DNA of 64,000 nucleotides, taken from NCBI RefSeq assembly GCF_009664365.1, contig NZ_CP044310.1, positions 6,077,501 through 6,141,500 of the forward strand, written 5' to 3'. The notes beneath the pieces were generated by a model, which did no database searches, had not been told where the DNA came from, and worked only from the letters and a program-made list of their open reading frames with translations. The stretch's first letter is position 1. Each line of letters begins with the position of its first letter. Positions 1 through 7,831 of the stretch are shown here, piece by piece. Source of the stretch: Paenibacillus xylanilyticus. Its GTDB lineage: Bacteria > Bacillota > Bacilli > Paenibacillales > Paenibacillaceae. The position numbers and the translations under genes were made by a program.

Positions 1-395
1 TTATCCTCTGCTTCTCCTGCTGCATGGATGCCTTGCTTAATCACTTCTACCATGGTGCGCAGATCAGCAACCACCGACTCTACCATACGCTCAGCAGACA
101 ACTGTCCCTGTGCCTCATCAACTGGGGACAAACGAAGCTGTTCGGACATCGTAGCTACCGGACGTCCACCAATAGCAAGCAGGCGTTCTGCGACTTCATC
201 CATGTTCGCTGTAGCCAGGTTATACAGCTCTTCGAATTTGGCGTGAAGTGTGAAGAAATGTGGTCCTTGGACATACCAGTGGAAATGGTGCAGTTTCGTA
301 TACAATACAGACCAGCCTGCAATCTGGCGGTTCAGGACTTCTTGCAATGCTGCAGTGTGGTTAGTAAAAGTGTTTGTTGTTTGAATTGTGCTCAT
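1..395 (-). CDS. dps: Dps-family ferritin-like DNA protection protein (3' end missing)
   Basis: About 131 codons are present and the C-terminus lies outside the window; the family is usually about 145-155 residues. Dps proteins form 12-subunit shells that oxidise and store iron with peroxide and protect DNA in the cytoplasm. The visible part carries the helix motif KLHHFHWYVQGPHFFTLH and then FEELY...MDEVAERLLAIGG, where the His, Asp and Glu ligands of the inter-subunit ferroxidase site lie. The ATG follows a GAGAGGGG ribosome binding site. A good sigma-A promoter and an inverted repeat just downstream of the likely start point lie upstream, which fits PerR or Fur-type repression as known for Bacillus mrgA/dps. 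Confidence 0.9.
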   Translation of the reverse strand, partial: MSTIQTTNTFTNHTAALQEVLNRQIAGWSVLYTKLHHFHWYVQGPHFFTLHAKFEELYNLATANMDEVAERLLAIGGRPVATMSEQLRLSPVDEAQGQLSAERMVESVVADLRTMVEVIKQGIHAAGEAED

Positions 396-470
396 GGATA
401 TTTTCCCCTCTCATATACAAAATAATGTGATTTTAATTCAAGGAATTCTGATTATTTGCTGCTTTATTTA

Positions 471-489
471 ATTTAGACTTAATCTAAAT
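471..489. promoter_or_regulatory. Inverted-repeat operator of the dps-like gene
   Basis: The 19-base repeat has arms ATTTAGA and TCTAAAT around CTTAA. It begins about ten bases downstream of the -10 box of the dps promoter, a typical repressor position. Size and AT-rich character resemble PerR/Fur boxes, but the sequence does not match the Bacillus PerR consensus exactly. Confidence 0.55.
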
Positions 490-498
490 CTTGTTTTA

Positions 499-527
499 AT
501 TATAACACCGCCTATCTACTTTGTGAA
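499..527 (-). promoter_or_regulatory. Sigma-A promoter of the dps-like gene
   Basis: On the minus strand TTCACA (522-527) and TATAAT (499-504) are separated by 17 bases. The predicted transcript starts near 492, leaving a leader of about 100 bases that contains the inverted repeat. Confidence 0.65.
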
Positions 528-679
528 GGCTTTAGCCTGCTCTTCCAAATGAAGATTCCATGAAGCTGCACTCCATCTTCTCATAGAAGCGAGATGTTGC
601 TGCTTGTCAGATTACACAAAGCATTTATACCTCGGATTCACTTGATGTGCAGCGATTATCCTCACATTTTCCACAATCC

Positions 680-720
680 AAAAAGCCCTGTTACCTACCT
701 TAGTAAGGCAAACAGGGCTG
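680..720 (-). terminator. Intrinsic terminator of the HAD gene
   Basis: Read on the minus strand, the arms AGCCCTGTT and AACAGGGCT pair and are followed by a run of T. It lies just beyond the stop codon at 739. No gene was seen between here and the dps promoter. Confidence 0.8.
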
Positions 721-738
721 CAAAACACATATCACTCT

Positions 739-1479
739 TTATTGTAGAACCAACTCGGATGTAAGAATTCGAGTTATTTCATTATAATCTCGTGCCACGT
801 GATGAGGCTGATGGTTCGATTCTGGCAGTGCATTCCGATGGTTGAACCAGATGACATTCCATCCGGCGTTTACCGCACCTACTACGTCATTACGCCATGA
901 GTCCCCGACATAATAACTGAAGCGTGCATCCGTGCCTGTCTGTTTATTTACATGTTCAAACAATTGCCGATCCGGCTTGGCATACCCGAGGGTTCCCGAG
1001 ATGAAGATTCGCTCCTCCGGGACGAGGTCAAACACATTCAGTGCTTCGAGCTTGCGTCTCTGATGTTCCCCCTCACCATTCGTAATAAGTCCTACAAGGT
1101 GTCCGTCTGCCATAAGGCTCCTTATCAGATCATAAGCACCATCAAATGGCTGAATCTGAAACTGTCTGCTCAGATACTGTGCTTGCAGTGTTTCAGCCTG
1201 TCCTTCAATTAAGGGTACCCCGAACTCCTTCATCGTGAGTTCAAATCTGCGTCTACGCATCCGTTCCACGGCTTCGGCTTCCGGAACGGCAGAGAGACCC
1301 TCCTGATCAGACAACCAGTCGCTGTAGTAGCGGAATCGGTGATAAACCTCGGCATATGGAAAATCATCGTCTAGACCAAGAACCTTCTGCAGTGCTCCTC
1401 TGAGCGGCTGCAAGTGGTCATACAATGTATCATCCACATCAAAAAATATCGCTTTCTGAGTTTGGTCTTTGGATAAAAT
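739..1479 (-). CDS. HAD-superfamily hydrolase, probable AUU start
   Basis: About 246 residues, a YjjG-like haloacid dehalogenase phosphatase. All four HAD motifs are visible: the nucleophile motif DVDDT near residue 14, LITNGE (motif II), the Lys in GYAKPDRQLF (motif III) and VGDSWRNDVVG (motif IV), with a helical cap between I and II. The start is unusual. The only in-frame GTG (1435-1437) lies inside motif I and would remove the catalytic first Asp. The open frame continues upstream to a TAG at 1495-1497 with no ATG, GTG or TTG. An ATT at 1477-1479 sits six bases after a perfect AAGGAGG, so AUU is the best candidate. Substrate unknown; a nucleotide or sugar phosphate is likely from the family. 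Confidence 0.8.
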   Translation of the reverse strand: MLSKDQTQKAIFFDVDDTLYDHLQPLRGALQKVLGLDDDFPYAEVYHRFRYYSDWLSDQEGLSAVPEAEAVERMRRRRFELTMKEFGVPLIEGQAETLQAQYLSRQFQIQPFDGAYDLIRSLMADGHLVGLITNGEGEHQRRKLEALNVFDLVPEERIFISGTLGYAKPDRQLFEHVNKQTGTDARFSYYVGDSWRNDVVGAVNAGWNVIWFNHRNALPESNHQPHHVARDYNEITRILTSELVLQ

Positions 1480-1621
1480 AATGGTCCTCCTTCTCTATCT
1501 TCAATGAGGTGAGTTATATTTCACTCATAAAATTAATAAAAGATTAGAATATTATGGGAACAAACTTTAATAAATGATACAATAACTTTTTAACAAATCG
1601 GCAAGGAGGCAGCCATACTGC

Positions 1622-1858
1622 ATGACATTCTCTACATACCCGAAGGAAAAGAAACAACAAAATATCTATAGCTTAGTCCTAAATCTCATTCTTTTCGTGG
1701 TTGCTGCATTGATACTAGTCTACGCCTATTATACTTACGATGCCAAACCCTCTTCCAGCTATCTGTTAATCGTAATCCCCATGACGGGGTGTGCAATAAG
1801 GTCAGTGTACCACGCAGTAATGCTCCTAAAAATGAAGAAGCGTAAAAATGAACATTGA
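1622..1858 (+). CDS. Small two-helix membrane protein, unknown
   Basis: A 78-residue protein that I do not recognise. Two hydrophobic segments (about residues 17-37 and 47-68) are joined by a short polar loop, and the C-terminus ends in the basic stretch KMKKRKNEH, which predicts a cytoplasmic tail. An AAGGAGG box lies 12 bases before the ATG, a slightly long spacing. TACAAT at 1578-1583 could be a -10 box, but I see no good -35. It stands alone between the HAD gene and the convergent adenine deaminase. Confidence 0.6.
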   Translation: MTFSTYPKEKKQQNIYSLVLNLILFVVAALILVYAYYTYDAKPSSSYLLIVIPMTGCAIRSVYHAVMLLKMKKRKNEH

Positions 1859-1904
1859 AGGTGGAAAAGAAAGATTAATATTTATCTCGCCTTAAACCAA
1901 CAGC

Positions 1905-1948
1905 AAAAAAGGTAGATATACTGCACTCTTTCTACAGCATACCTACCT
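1905..1948 (-). terminator. Intrinsic terminator of the adenine deaminase unit
   Basis: On the minus strand a 14-base stem with two G-U pairs (AGGTAGGTATGCTG against CAGTATATCTACCT) is followed by six T. It ends the long unit that begins at 8905. Confidence 0.8.
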
Positions 1949-1972
1949 ATTCATGTTCTTTGAATTAACGAT

Positions 1973-3712
1973 TCACTCTACAACCAACGGTACAACCTTG
2001 CCTGCATTCACATCAATCAAACCGTGATCTGTAATTTTCAGCGCAGGGCTCACTGCAAGTGAATGGGTGCTGATCGACATGATCGGGTTATAGTGAACAT
2101 AACCAAGAGAGAGCATCGCTGCCCGCAATTCCTTCACTTGATGAGACACAACCGCAAGCGGTTCTTCTGTCAAAATTCCGCCTACAGGCAGTTCCAGATG
2201 AGACAGCACTTTGCCATCCTCTACCACACAGAACCCACCCTGGCTCGAAATTACCGTGTTAGCCGCCAGAATCATATCTTCACGATTGCGACCCACGACC
2301 AGAAGGTTGTGGTTATCATGTGAATATGTCGTTGCGATGGCTCCCCGTTTAATCGTATCTCCACCGATCAAGCCATGTGCCCGATTGCCGTTCACACCAT
2401 ATCGTTCAAAGGTAGCAATCTGTCCGTATCCACTATCTTCCCACTGAAGTTCGCCACTCGCTGCCTGAACCTCTGCGATGTGTTCTTCCACGAAGGTCGA
2501 GCCGTCTTTCACCATCATTACACGGCAGTTGAATGAATCTTGTTCCGCCTGATTAGCAGCATCCCTGACTTTGGGATCGCTCAATGAAATGGTGAAGTCC
2601 TCTGCTGTCAGCTTGTCCAATTGTACACTGTTATAGAAATGGGGCGGGAACTGCCCCGTCATCCGTTCCTGCTTAAACGGTTCGTAGTCGTCATAAGCTT
2701 TCCGGCCATTTTTGTACACTTGATCAATCGCCAATGTTTCCAGATTGGATACCAGAACGTAATCGGCCACCTTGCCTGGGGCGATGCTGCCTCGATCCGT
2801 CATTTTCATTCGGGATGCCGGAGTAGACGTTGCTGCGTAAATGGCATCTTCCGGACGCATGCCCATCTGAATGGCCTTACGCACAATATGATCCAGATGA
2901 CCTCGTTCCACGAGGGAGTCCGGCATAACGTCATCCGTCACGAAGCAGAAATGCTGAGCTACATCATGCTGAATCAGGTAATCCATAACCTCAGGGGTCA
3001 TCGATTTCTCCTGGATCTCAATGAACATGCCTGCTGAAATCCGCGCCTGCAGTCCTTCTATGCTCTGATGGGTATGATCCGAGTCCACACCTGCATAGAT
3101 CAGTCGGTGCAGATCCAGCCCAAGCAATTTCGGTGTATGACCTTCGATCACGAGATCCGGGTAATTTTGGCGAATGTGCTGGAGAATCTGGTTGGTCTTG
3201 CATTCCGGGTCACGGATGACATCCACGTAGTTCATGATTTCACCCAGACAGATGATCTCTCCGGTTGCAAGAAGTACATCCATATCTTCAATCTCAATAG
3301 ATCCGCCCGTCGTTTCCATCGGCGTTGCCGGAACGGAGCTCGGGATGGCATAGAACATGTTGACCATGGTCTCACGACTCGCAGCCATCATCTCCTGCAC
3401 ACCTTCCAGTCCGAACACATTCGCCATCTCATGCGGTTCCGCTACAATGGACGTTACTCCGCAGCGAATCAGGCCATGGGAAAAGGTAGCCGGCGTCACC
3501 ATGGTACTCTCAATGTGCAGGTGAATATCGATCAGGCCAGGAATCATATATCTTCCCCGCGCATCGATCACTTCGTCTGCCTGAATCAGCTCAGGACCGC
3601 CGGATCCGACATACATGAATCTGCCGTCAAGTACGGCGACGTTATTCAATTCAAACCGTTTATAATAACTGTTATACACATTTACATTCACAATCAGTTG
3701 ATCTGCACGCAT
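1973..3712 (-). CDS. ade: Adenine deaminase
   Basis: About 579 residues, normal for the AdeC/YerA-type amidohydrolase that converts adenine to hypoxanthine and ammonia in the cytoplasm. The metal-site motif PGLIDIHLHIE lies near residue 70, followed by SIVAEPHEMANVFG, EGHTPKLLG, DSDHTHQS and FVTDDVMPDS, which supply the His and Asp ligands. The C-terminal part has the family sequence GIAPGK-like SIAPGKVADYV and GGFCVVEDG. The chosen ATG starts MRADQLIVNV; further upstream in-frame starts add an unrelated basic stretch. It is the last gene after an ABC importer and a nucleoside hydrolase, which suggests it deaminates adenine released from an imported nucleoside. A 106-base gap with a perfect stem-loop separates it from the ATPase gene. 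Confidence 0.93.
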   Translation of the reverse strand: MRADQLIVNVNVYNSYYKRFELNNVAVLDGRFMYVGSGGPELIQADEVIDARGRYMIPGLIDIHLHIESTMVTPATFSHGLIRCGVTSIVAEPHEMANVFGLEGVQEMMAASRETMVNMFYAIPSSVPATPMETTGGSIEIEDMDVLLATGEIICLGEIMNYVDVIRDPECKTNQILQHIRQNYPDLVIEGHTPKLLGLDLHRLIYAGVDSDHTHQSIEGLQARISAGMFIEIQEKSMTPEVMDYLIQHDVAQHFCFVTDDVMPDSLVERGHLDHIVRKAIQMGMRPEDAIYAATSTPASRMKMTDRGSIAPGKVADYVLVSNLETLAIDQVYKNGRKAYDDYEPFKQERMTGQFPPHFYNSVQLDKLTAEDFTISLSDPKVRDAANQAEQDSFNCRVMMVKDGSTFVEEHIAEVQAASGELQWEDSGYGQIATFERYGVNGNRAHGLIGGDTIKRGAIATTYSHDNHNLLVVGRNREDMILAANTVISSQGGFCVVEDGKVLSHLELPVGGILTEEPLAVVSHQVKELRAAMLSLGYVHYNPIMSISTHSLAVSPALKITDHGLIDVNAGKVVPLVVE

Positions 3713-3735
3713 GGGGCATAATCTCCTTCTATTGA

Positions 3736-3765
3736 GCATGCTGCATATCCAATCATGCAGCATGC
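3736..3765. other. Perfect intercistronic stem-loop
   Basis: GCATGCTGCAT and ATGCAGCATGC form an 11-bp perfect stem with an 8-base loop, between the ATPase stop and the ade start. No T-run follows on the minus strand, so it is more likely an RNA stability or processing element than a terminator. Confidence 0.6.
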
Positions 3766-3817
3766 TGCCTTTGCTGCTTCTGTTTCTGCTTCCTGCTGCT
3801 ATTCACGAATATGGCTG

Positions 3818-4876
3818 CTATTCAACGAGGACAAGCTTGTCCTGCGGGAAAATCAGGCTGACACGCTGCCCGCTGAGGTACGGTGTCTCCATCTCCTGGT
3901 TTGCCGTAAAATCGCCGAGTTCGGTCTCAATCACATATTGATAGCTGCGTCCAAGATACGTACTCACCTTCACGATACCTGGCAACGCGTTGGCCAGATC
4001 CGCTGACGTATCCCCACTGACGATCAGATCATCTGGACGAATTGCGCCTTTGCGAGCGCCGGGGCGTGCCGTTCCAGGATGGGCTGTCGCTGTAAACAGA
4101 CGACCTCCTGCTTTCAACGAGATCTGATCTCCTGCATCACTGCGTTCAGCAAACTCAATAAAGTTATGGAATCCAATAAATTGGGCTACAAATTCGGTTG
4201 CCGGATATTTGAAAATGGTCTCCGGGCGATCAAGCTGCTCGACAACGCCCTTGTTCATGATGGCTACCTGATCCGAGATCGAGAAGCATTCTTCCTGGTC
4301 ATGGGATACATACAGCGTTGTAATACCAAGCTCCTGTTGAATCCGGCGAATCTCCACCCGCATGTTCAGTCGCAGGTTGGCATCCAGGTTGCTGAGCGGT
4401 TCATCAAACAGCAGCAAATCCGGTTCGATTACGAGTGCACGTGCGATCGCCACCCGCTGCCGCTGTCCACCGGACAGTTCCTGCGGAAAACGCTTCTCGA
4501 AGCCGTTCAGGTTCACCACTTCCAGAATGCGCATAACGCGTGCAGAGATATCTTTATCTTTTACCTTGCGCATCCGCAGGCCGAAGGCCACGTTGTCATA
4601 GACAGACAGATGCGGGAATAGCGCATAACTCTGAAATACAAATCCGAAGTTCCGCTTGTTTACCGGAACCTTCGTATAGTCCTTGCCGCCGAACATAAAC
4701 TTGCCCTGCGATGCTTCCAGGAATCCGGCGATGAGGCGCAGCGTAGTTGTTTTGCCGCAACCGCTCGGTCCGAGCAGGGAGAGCAGCTTACCTTTTTCCA
4801 GCTCCAATTGAAAATCCTTCAGGATCGTCTGGTTATCGTAAGCCACCGATACGCGATCCAATGTCAGCAATGCCAT
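3818..4876 (-). CDS. ABC importer ATPase, spermidine/putrescine (PotA) type
   Basis: About 352 residues. Walker A GPSGCGKT is at 36-43, the Q-loop FQSYALFPH at 81-89, the signature LSGGQ at 134-138 and Walker B LLLFDEP at 154-160, followed by the switch His in YVSHDQEE. Beyond residue 235 is a TOBE-like regulatory domain, as in PotA, FbpC and MalK-like ATPases. It powers the two permeases encoded just upstream. An in-frame TTG at 4894 abuts the upstream stop codon but has no ribosome binding site; the ATG at 4876 has GGAGG about 11 bases before it, so I prefer it. The substrate cannot be read from the ATPase; the neighbours argue for a purine nucleoside or similar base-containing compound. 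Confidence 0.9.
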   Translation of the reverse strand: MALLTLDRVSVAYDNQTILKDFQLELEKGKLLSLLGPSGCGKTTTLRLIAGFLEASQGKFMFGGKDYTKVPVNKRNFGFVFQSYALFPHLSVYDNVAFGLRMRKVKDKDISARVMRILEVVNLNGFEKRFPQELSGGQRQRVAIARALVIEPDLLLFDEPLSNLDANLRLNMRVEIRRIQQELGITTLYVSHDQEECFSISDQVAIMNKGVVEQLDRPETIFKYPATEFVAQFIGFHNFIEFAERSDAGDQISLKAGGRLFTATAHPGTARPGARKGAIRPDDLIVSGDTSADLANALPGIVKVSTYLGRSYQYVIETELGDFTANQEMETPYLSGQRVSLIFPQDKLVLVE

Positions 4877-4894
4877 AGCGTTCTGCGCCTCCAA

Positions 4895-5686
4895 TTAACG
4901 TTTAGTAAAGTATGAAAATCCGCCCATGATCCGTTCGATCACGAACATTAAAAGTCCAGTCAGTACCATCAACAGCACGGAAATGGCTGCAATTGTTGGG
5001 TCAAAATAGTTCTCCACATACGTCAGCATCTGAATCGGCAGTGTACTTACCCCCGGCCCCGTCATGAACACGGAGATATCCACGTTGTTGAACGACTCCA
5101 GGAAGGCAATCAGCACGGCCGCCAGAATCCCCGAACGAATGTTGGGCAGAACGATCTGGAAGAACGTTCTTACCCGCCCTGCGCCGAGACTCAGTGCAGC
5201 TTCTTCCACGGCAAAGTCAAAGCTCGAAAGACTTGAAGCAATGACGCGAATGATAAATGGAAGCATGATGATCGTGTGACCGATCAGCAGGCCCAGATAC
5301 ATCGGCAGATGATAAATGACGATCAAATATTTCATCAATGTAAAACCAAGCACGATTCCCGGAATGAGTACCGGGGACAGGAACAGTGCGTTCAGCACAG
5401 ACTTGCCTTTGAAATCGTAACGACTGAGTGCATAGGCAGCCGGTACTCCGAGCAGCAGCGCCAGCAGATTTCCCAGCAGGGAAATGATGATGGACGTCTG
5501 GAACGTGCGGAGGAACCCGCCTGTGTTAAAAATATTTTCATACCAGCGGAAGGAGAAGCCTTCCGGCGGAAATTTCAGTACCGTTCCCGGTTCAAACGAA
5601 GTGACCGATATGATCAGAAGCGGGCCCAGCAGAAAGATAAAGACCAGCAGACTGAACAGGCCCAGCCCGATATGTTTCTCCCGCAT
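4895..5686 (-). CDS. ABC importer permease, PotC type
   Basis: A 263-residue integral membrane protein with about six hydrophobic helices. It carries the permease EAA loop in EEAALSLGAGRVRTFFQIVLPNIRSG (split here as EEAALSLGAG and FFQIVLPNIRSG, near residues 167-190), which contacts the ATPase. It belongs to the binding-protein-dependent permease family of PotB/PotC and iron or thiamine importers. It starts six bases after the stop of the other permease and ends directly at the ATPase gene, so the three are co-translated. The transported compound is not evident from the sequence. Confidence 0.9.
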   Translation of the reverse strand: MREKHIGLGLFSLLVFIFLLGPLLIISVTSFEPGTVLKFPPEGFSFRWYENIFNTGGFLRTFQTSIIISLLGNLLALLLGVPAAYALSRYDFKGKSVLNALFLSPVLIPGIVLGFTLMKYLIVIYHLPMYLGLLIGHTIIMLPFIIRVIASSLSSFDFAVEEAALSLGAGRVRTFFQIVLPNIRSGILAAVLIAFLESFNNVDISVFMTGPGVSTLPIQMLTYVENYFDPTIAAISVLLMVLTGLLMFVIERIMGGFSYFTKR

Positions 5687-5692
5687 ATGTGT

Positions 5693-6514
5693 CTACCCCT
5701 TCGGATTTAAAGTTTTGGCCATTTTGTTCATGACACCGACCACGACAAACGTGATGACAATCATAATTGCGGCAACGACCGAGGCCAGATACCAGTCGTT
5801 AAGGGTCATGGCGTTTTGATACAGGAACGTGGCAATCACACGCTGCTTGCCTCCAAGAAGTGCAGGTGTCGTATACGCCGTGAGGCTTCCGACAAATACA
5901 AGCACGGCTCCGATGACAAGCCCTGGCACAGCCAGCGGGAATACAACTCGGCGGAATGCCGTGATACGTGAAGCTCCCAGACTTTGTGCCGCTTTGAGCA
6001 GGTCATTATCGATGTTCTCAAGCACACCGACCAGAGAGATAATCATGAGCGGCAGGAACAGGTGAGTCAGACCGATCATCATGGCTGCCGGCGTGTACAG
6101 AATATCCAGCGGTTTATCCACGATGCCCAGGCCAACCAGTGCATTATTGATCAAACCTTTGCGTCCAAGAATGATCATCCAGCTGAACGAGCGTACCACC
6201 GGGCTTGTCAGCAATGGGAAAATGGCCAGTGCCAGCAGGATACCTTTGCGGCGCGGCGCTTTTTGCGAAATATAATAAGCTGTCGGGAATCCGAGCACCA
6301 CACAGACAAGGGTGGTGACCACGCTGACCTGCAGCGTCGTAAGCAATATTTTCAAAAAGTAAGGGTCTCTGAAAAAGTGCATGTATCCTTCAAATGTGAA
6401 GGAGTTTTCCTGGAAAAACGTTGATCCGATCGTCAGGACAATCGGAATGATCATAAATGCCGCCAAAAACACGAACCCCGGCAGCAATAGCCAGTAGATT
6501 ACTGATTTCTTCAT
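5693..6514 (-). CDS. ABC importer permease, PotB type
   Basis: A 273-residue permease with about six transmembrane segments. The EAA motif appears as LLKAAQSLGASRITAFRRVV, close to the usual pattern for the ATPase-contact loop. The N-terminal helix (WLLLPGFVFLAAFMIIPIVL) is an uncleaved signal anchor. It forms the membrane channel with the second permease, which begins six bases downstream. A 279-base gap with a strong stem-loop separates it from the nucleoside hydrolase gene upstream, so this gene may have its own promoter or be differentially processed. Confidence 0.9.
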   Translation of the reverse strand: MKKSVIYWLLLPGFVFLAAFMIIPIVLTIGSTFFQENSFTFEGYMHFFRDPYFLKILLTTLQVSVVTTLVCVVLGFPTAYYISQKAPRRKGILLALAIFPLLTSPVVRSFSWMIILGRKGLINNALVGLGIVDKPLDILYTPAAMMIGLTHLFLPLMIISLVGVLENIDNDLLKAAQSLGASRITAFRRVVFPLAVPGLVIGAVLVFVGSLTAYTTPALLGGKQRVIATFLYQNAMTLNDWYLASVVAAIMIVITFVVVGVMNKMAKTLNPKG

Positions 6515-6632
6515 CGCGGTACTCCTGACTTATAAAATGGTTTGTTTCGAAAGTTTAGATCATTTCAAAAACAAGTACTTACTATCTCTGCTTGGCAACC
6601 GTTCCGGTCCGAATCGTTCTTTCGATCGCTGT

Positions 6633-6681
6633 TATCCCCAGATTTCTTTGATCCTTTAGTAAAGGTTGAAATCCGGGGATA
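6633..6681. other. Strong stem-loop between nucleoside hydrolase and permease genes
   Basis: Arms TATCCCC-A-GATTTC and GAAATC-C-GGGGATA pair almost perfectly, with a nested CCTTTA/TAAAGG hairpin inside. No T-run follows on the minus strand, so it does not look like a simple terminator. The gap 6515-6793 holds no gene. Confidence 0.6.
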
Positions 6682-6793
6682 AAGGCGAACACTGCGTTTC
6701 TTCAGAATCGATTTCGTCCCTCCACTACAAGCGAATCATATTAAGAACTAATTTTAAGACTGAGCCTAACTTTACTCACTGAATGGAGTAGAA

Positions 6794-7732
6794 CTACGCA
6801 TTTAATGCGTTAATAAAAAGTTCAAGGAACGCTTCCGCGTCCACCGTTTCGCAGACAAGCGTGTTAGGCTGCTGGCCCAAACGGTTTTGAAAGTCGCATA
6901 CCATCTGGCCATCGCACAGGCGGCTGGCCGTTTCGACATCCACATAATACGATTTGCGCCCTACCAGTTCGGGTGCAAGGGCAACGCCCACTGCCAGCGG
7001 ATCATGCAGAGCGCAAGCCCGAATACCGTTCATTTGTTCGTAACGGTTGATGTAGATCTCTGTGCTCTGAGCCACGTACGCGCGCAGCGCAGGATCTGTG
7101 AGACGTTCAATTGTAGCTTCATTCAGCAGCGTTTGACGCGTGACATCCAGGCCAACCTGCGTAAGCTTCTCAATGCCTGCATGCAGAACAATGCGTGCAG
7201 CTTCCGGATCAGCGTACGTATTGTACTCTGCCGTCGGCGTAATATTGCCATGTCCGCGAACAACGCCACCCATGAAGATCACTTCCTTCAATAAAGAAGG
7301 CAGTTCTGGACACTTCAGCAAGGCAAGTGCCAGGTTGGTTAGTGGCGCAGTCATAATCAGCGTGAGTTCACCCGGATACAGCTTGGCTTGCTCAATAATA
7401 TAGTCCGGCGCAAAACCCTCTTCCGCTTGCTTGGACACGGCCGGATCAGGCAGTGCTCCGCCCAATCCATCCTGTCCATGTACCCGATGTTCATAATGTG
7501 ATTGGCGGGTGAGCGGACTGGCCGCTCCAGCCATCACAGGAATATCAGTCGCATCCGCCAGTTCAAGAATCTTGCATGTATTATCCGTTGCCTGCTGGAG
7601 CGATACGTTTCCGCAAACTGTGGTAATGCCGAGAATGTCCAGCTTCCGGCTCTTGACGGCCAGCAAAATGGCCAGCGCATCATCAATACCCGTATCTACA
7701 TCCAGGATGATACGTTGTAACGCCTCACTCAT
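6794..7732 (-). CDS. Inosine-uridine-type nucleoside hydrolase
   Basis: About 312 residues, the usual length. The calcium and ribose site DVDTGIDD is at residues 11-18 and the second motif, GIRACALHDPLAVG, supplies the catalytic His and a metal-binding Asp near the C-terminus. The enzyme hydrolyses the N-glycosidic bond of ribonucleosides to base and ribose. No signal peptide is present, so it acts in the cytoplasm on an imported nucleoside. The ATG at 7732 has GGAG five bases upstream; an in-frame start at 7771 would add an unconserved tail. It lies between the binding-protein gene (99 bases upstream) and the permeases, an arrangement that ties the importer to nucleoside breakdown. Confidence 0.93.
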   Translation of the reverse strand: MSEALQRIILDVDTGIDDALAILLAVKSRKLDILGITTVCGNVSLQQATDNTCKILELADATDIPVMAGAASPLTRQSHYEHRVHGQDGLGGALPDPAVSKQAEEGFAPDYIIEQAKLYPGELTLIMTAPLTNLALALLKCPELPSLLKEVIFMGGVVRGHGNITPTAEYNTYADPEAARIVLHAGIEKLTQVGLDVTRQTLLNEATIERLTDPALRAYVAQSTEIYINRYEQMNGIRACALHDPLAVGVALAPELVGRKSYYVDVETASRLCDGQMVCDFQNRLGQQPNTLVCETVDAEAFLELFINALNA

Positions 7733-7831
7733 ACGTTCTCCACTCCTTACCATTGATCGTGCTTGCTGCAAAGGTTATTCATTTCGATAAGTCGCTATCT
7801 GTCGTTCTTATCTAGCTCTACCCAATGTTTC

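Noticed and set aside
24..425. A 133-codon plus-strand frame opposite the dps gene
   Set aside because: The minus-strand Dps sequence is clear and has its own ribosome binding site and promoter.
3068..3721. A 217-codon plus-strand frame inside adenine deaminase
   Set aside because: Its translation is rich in His, Arg and Ile with no domain pattern; the adenine deaminase frame on the other strand is unambiguous.
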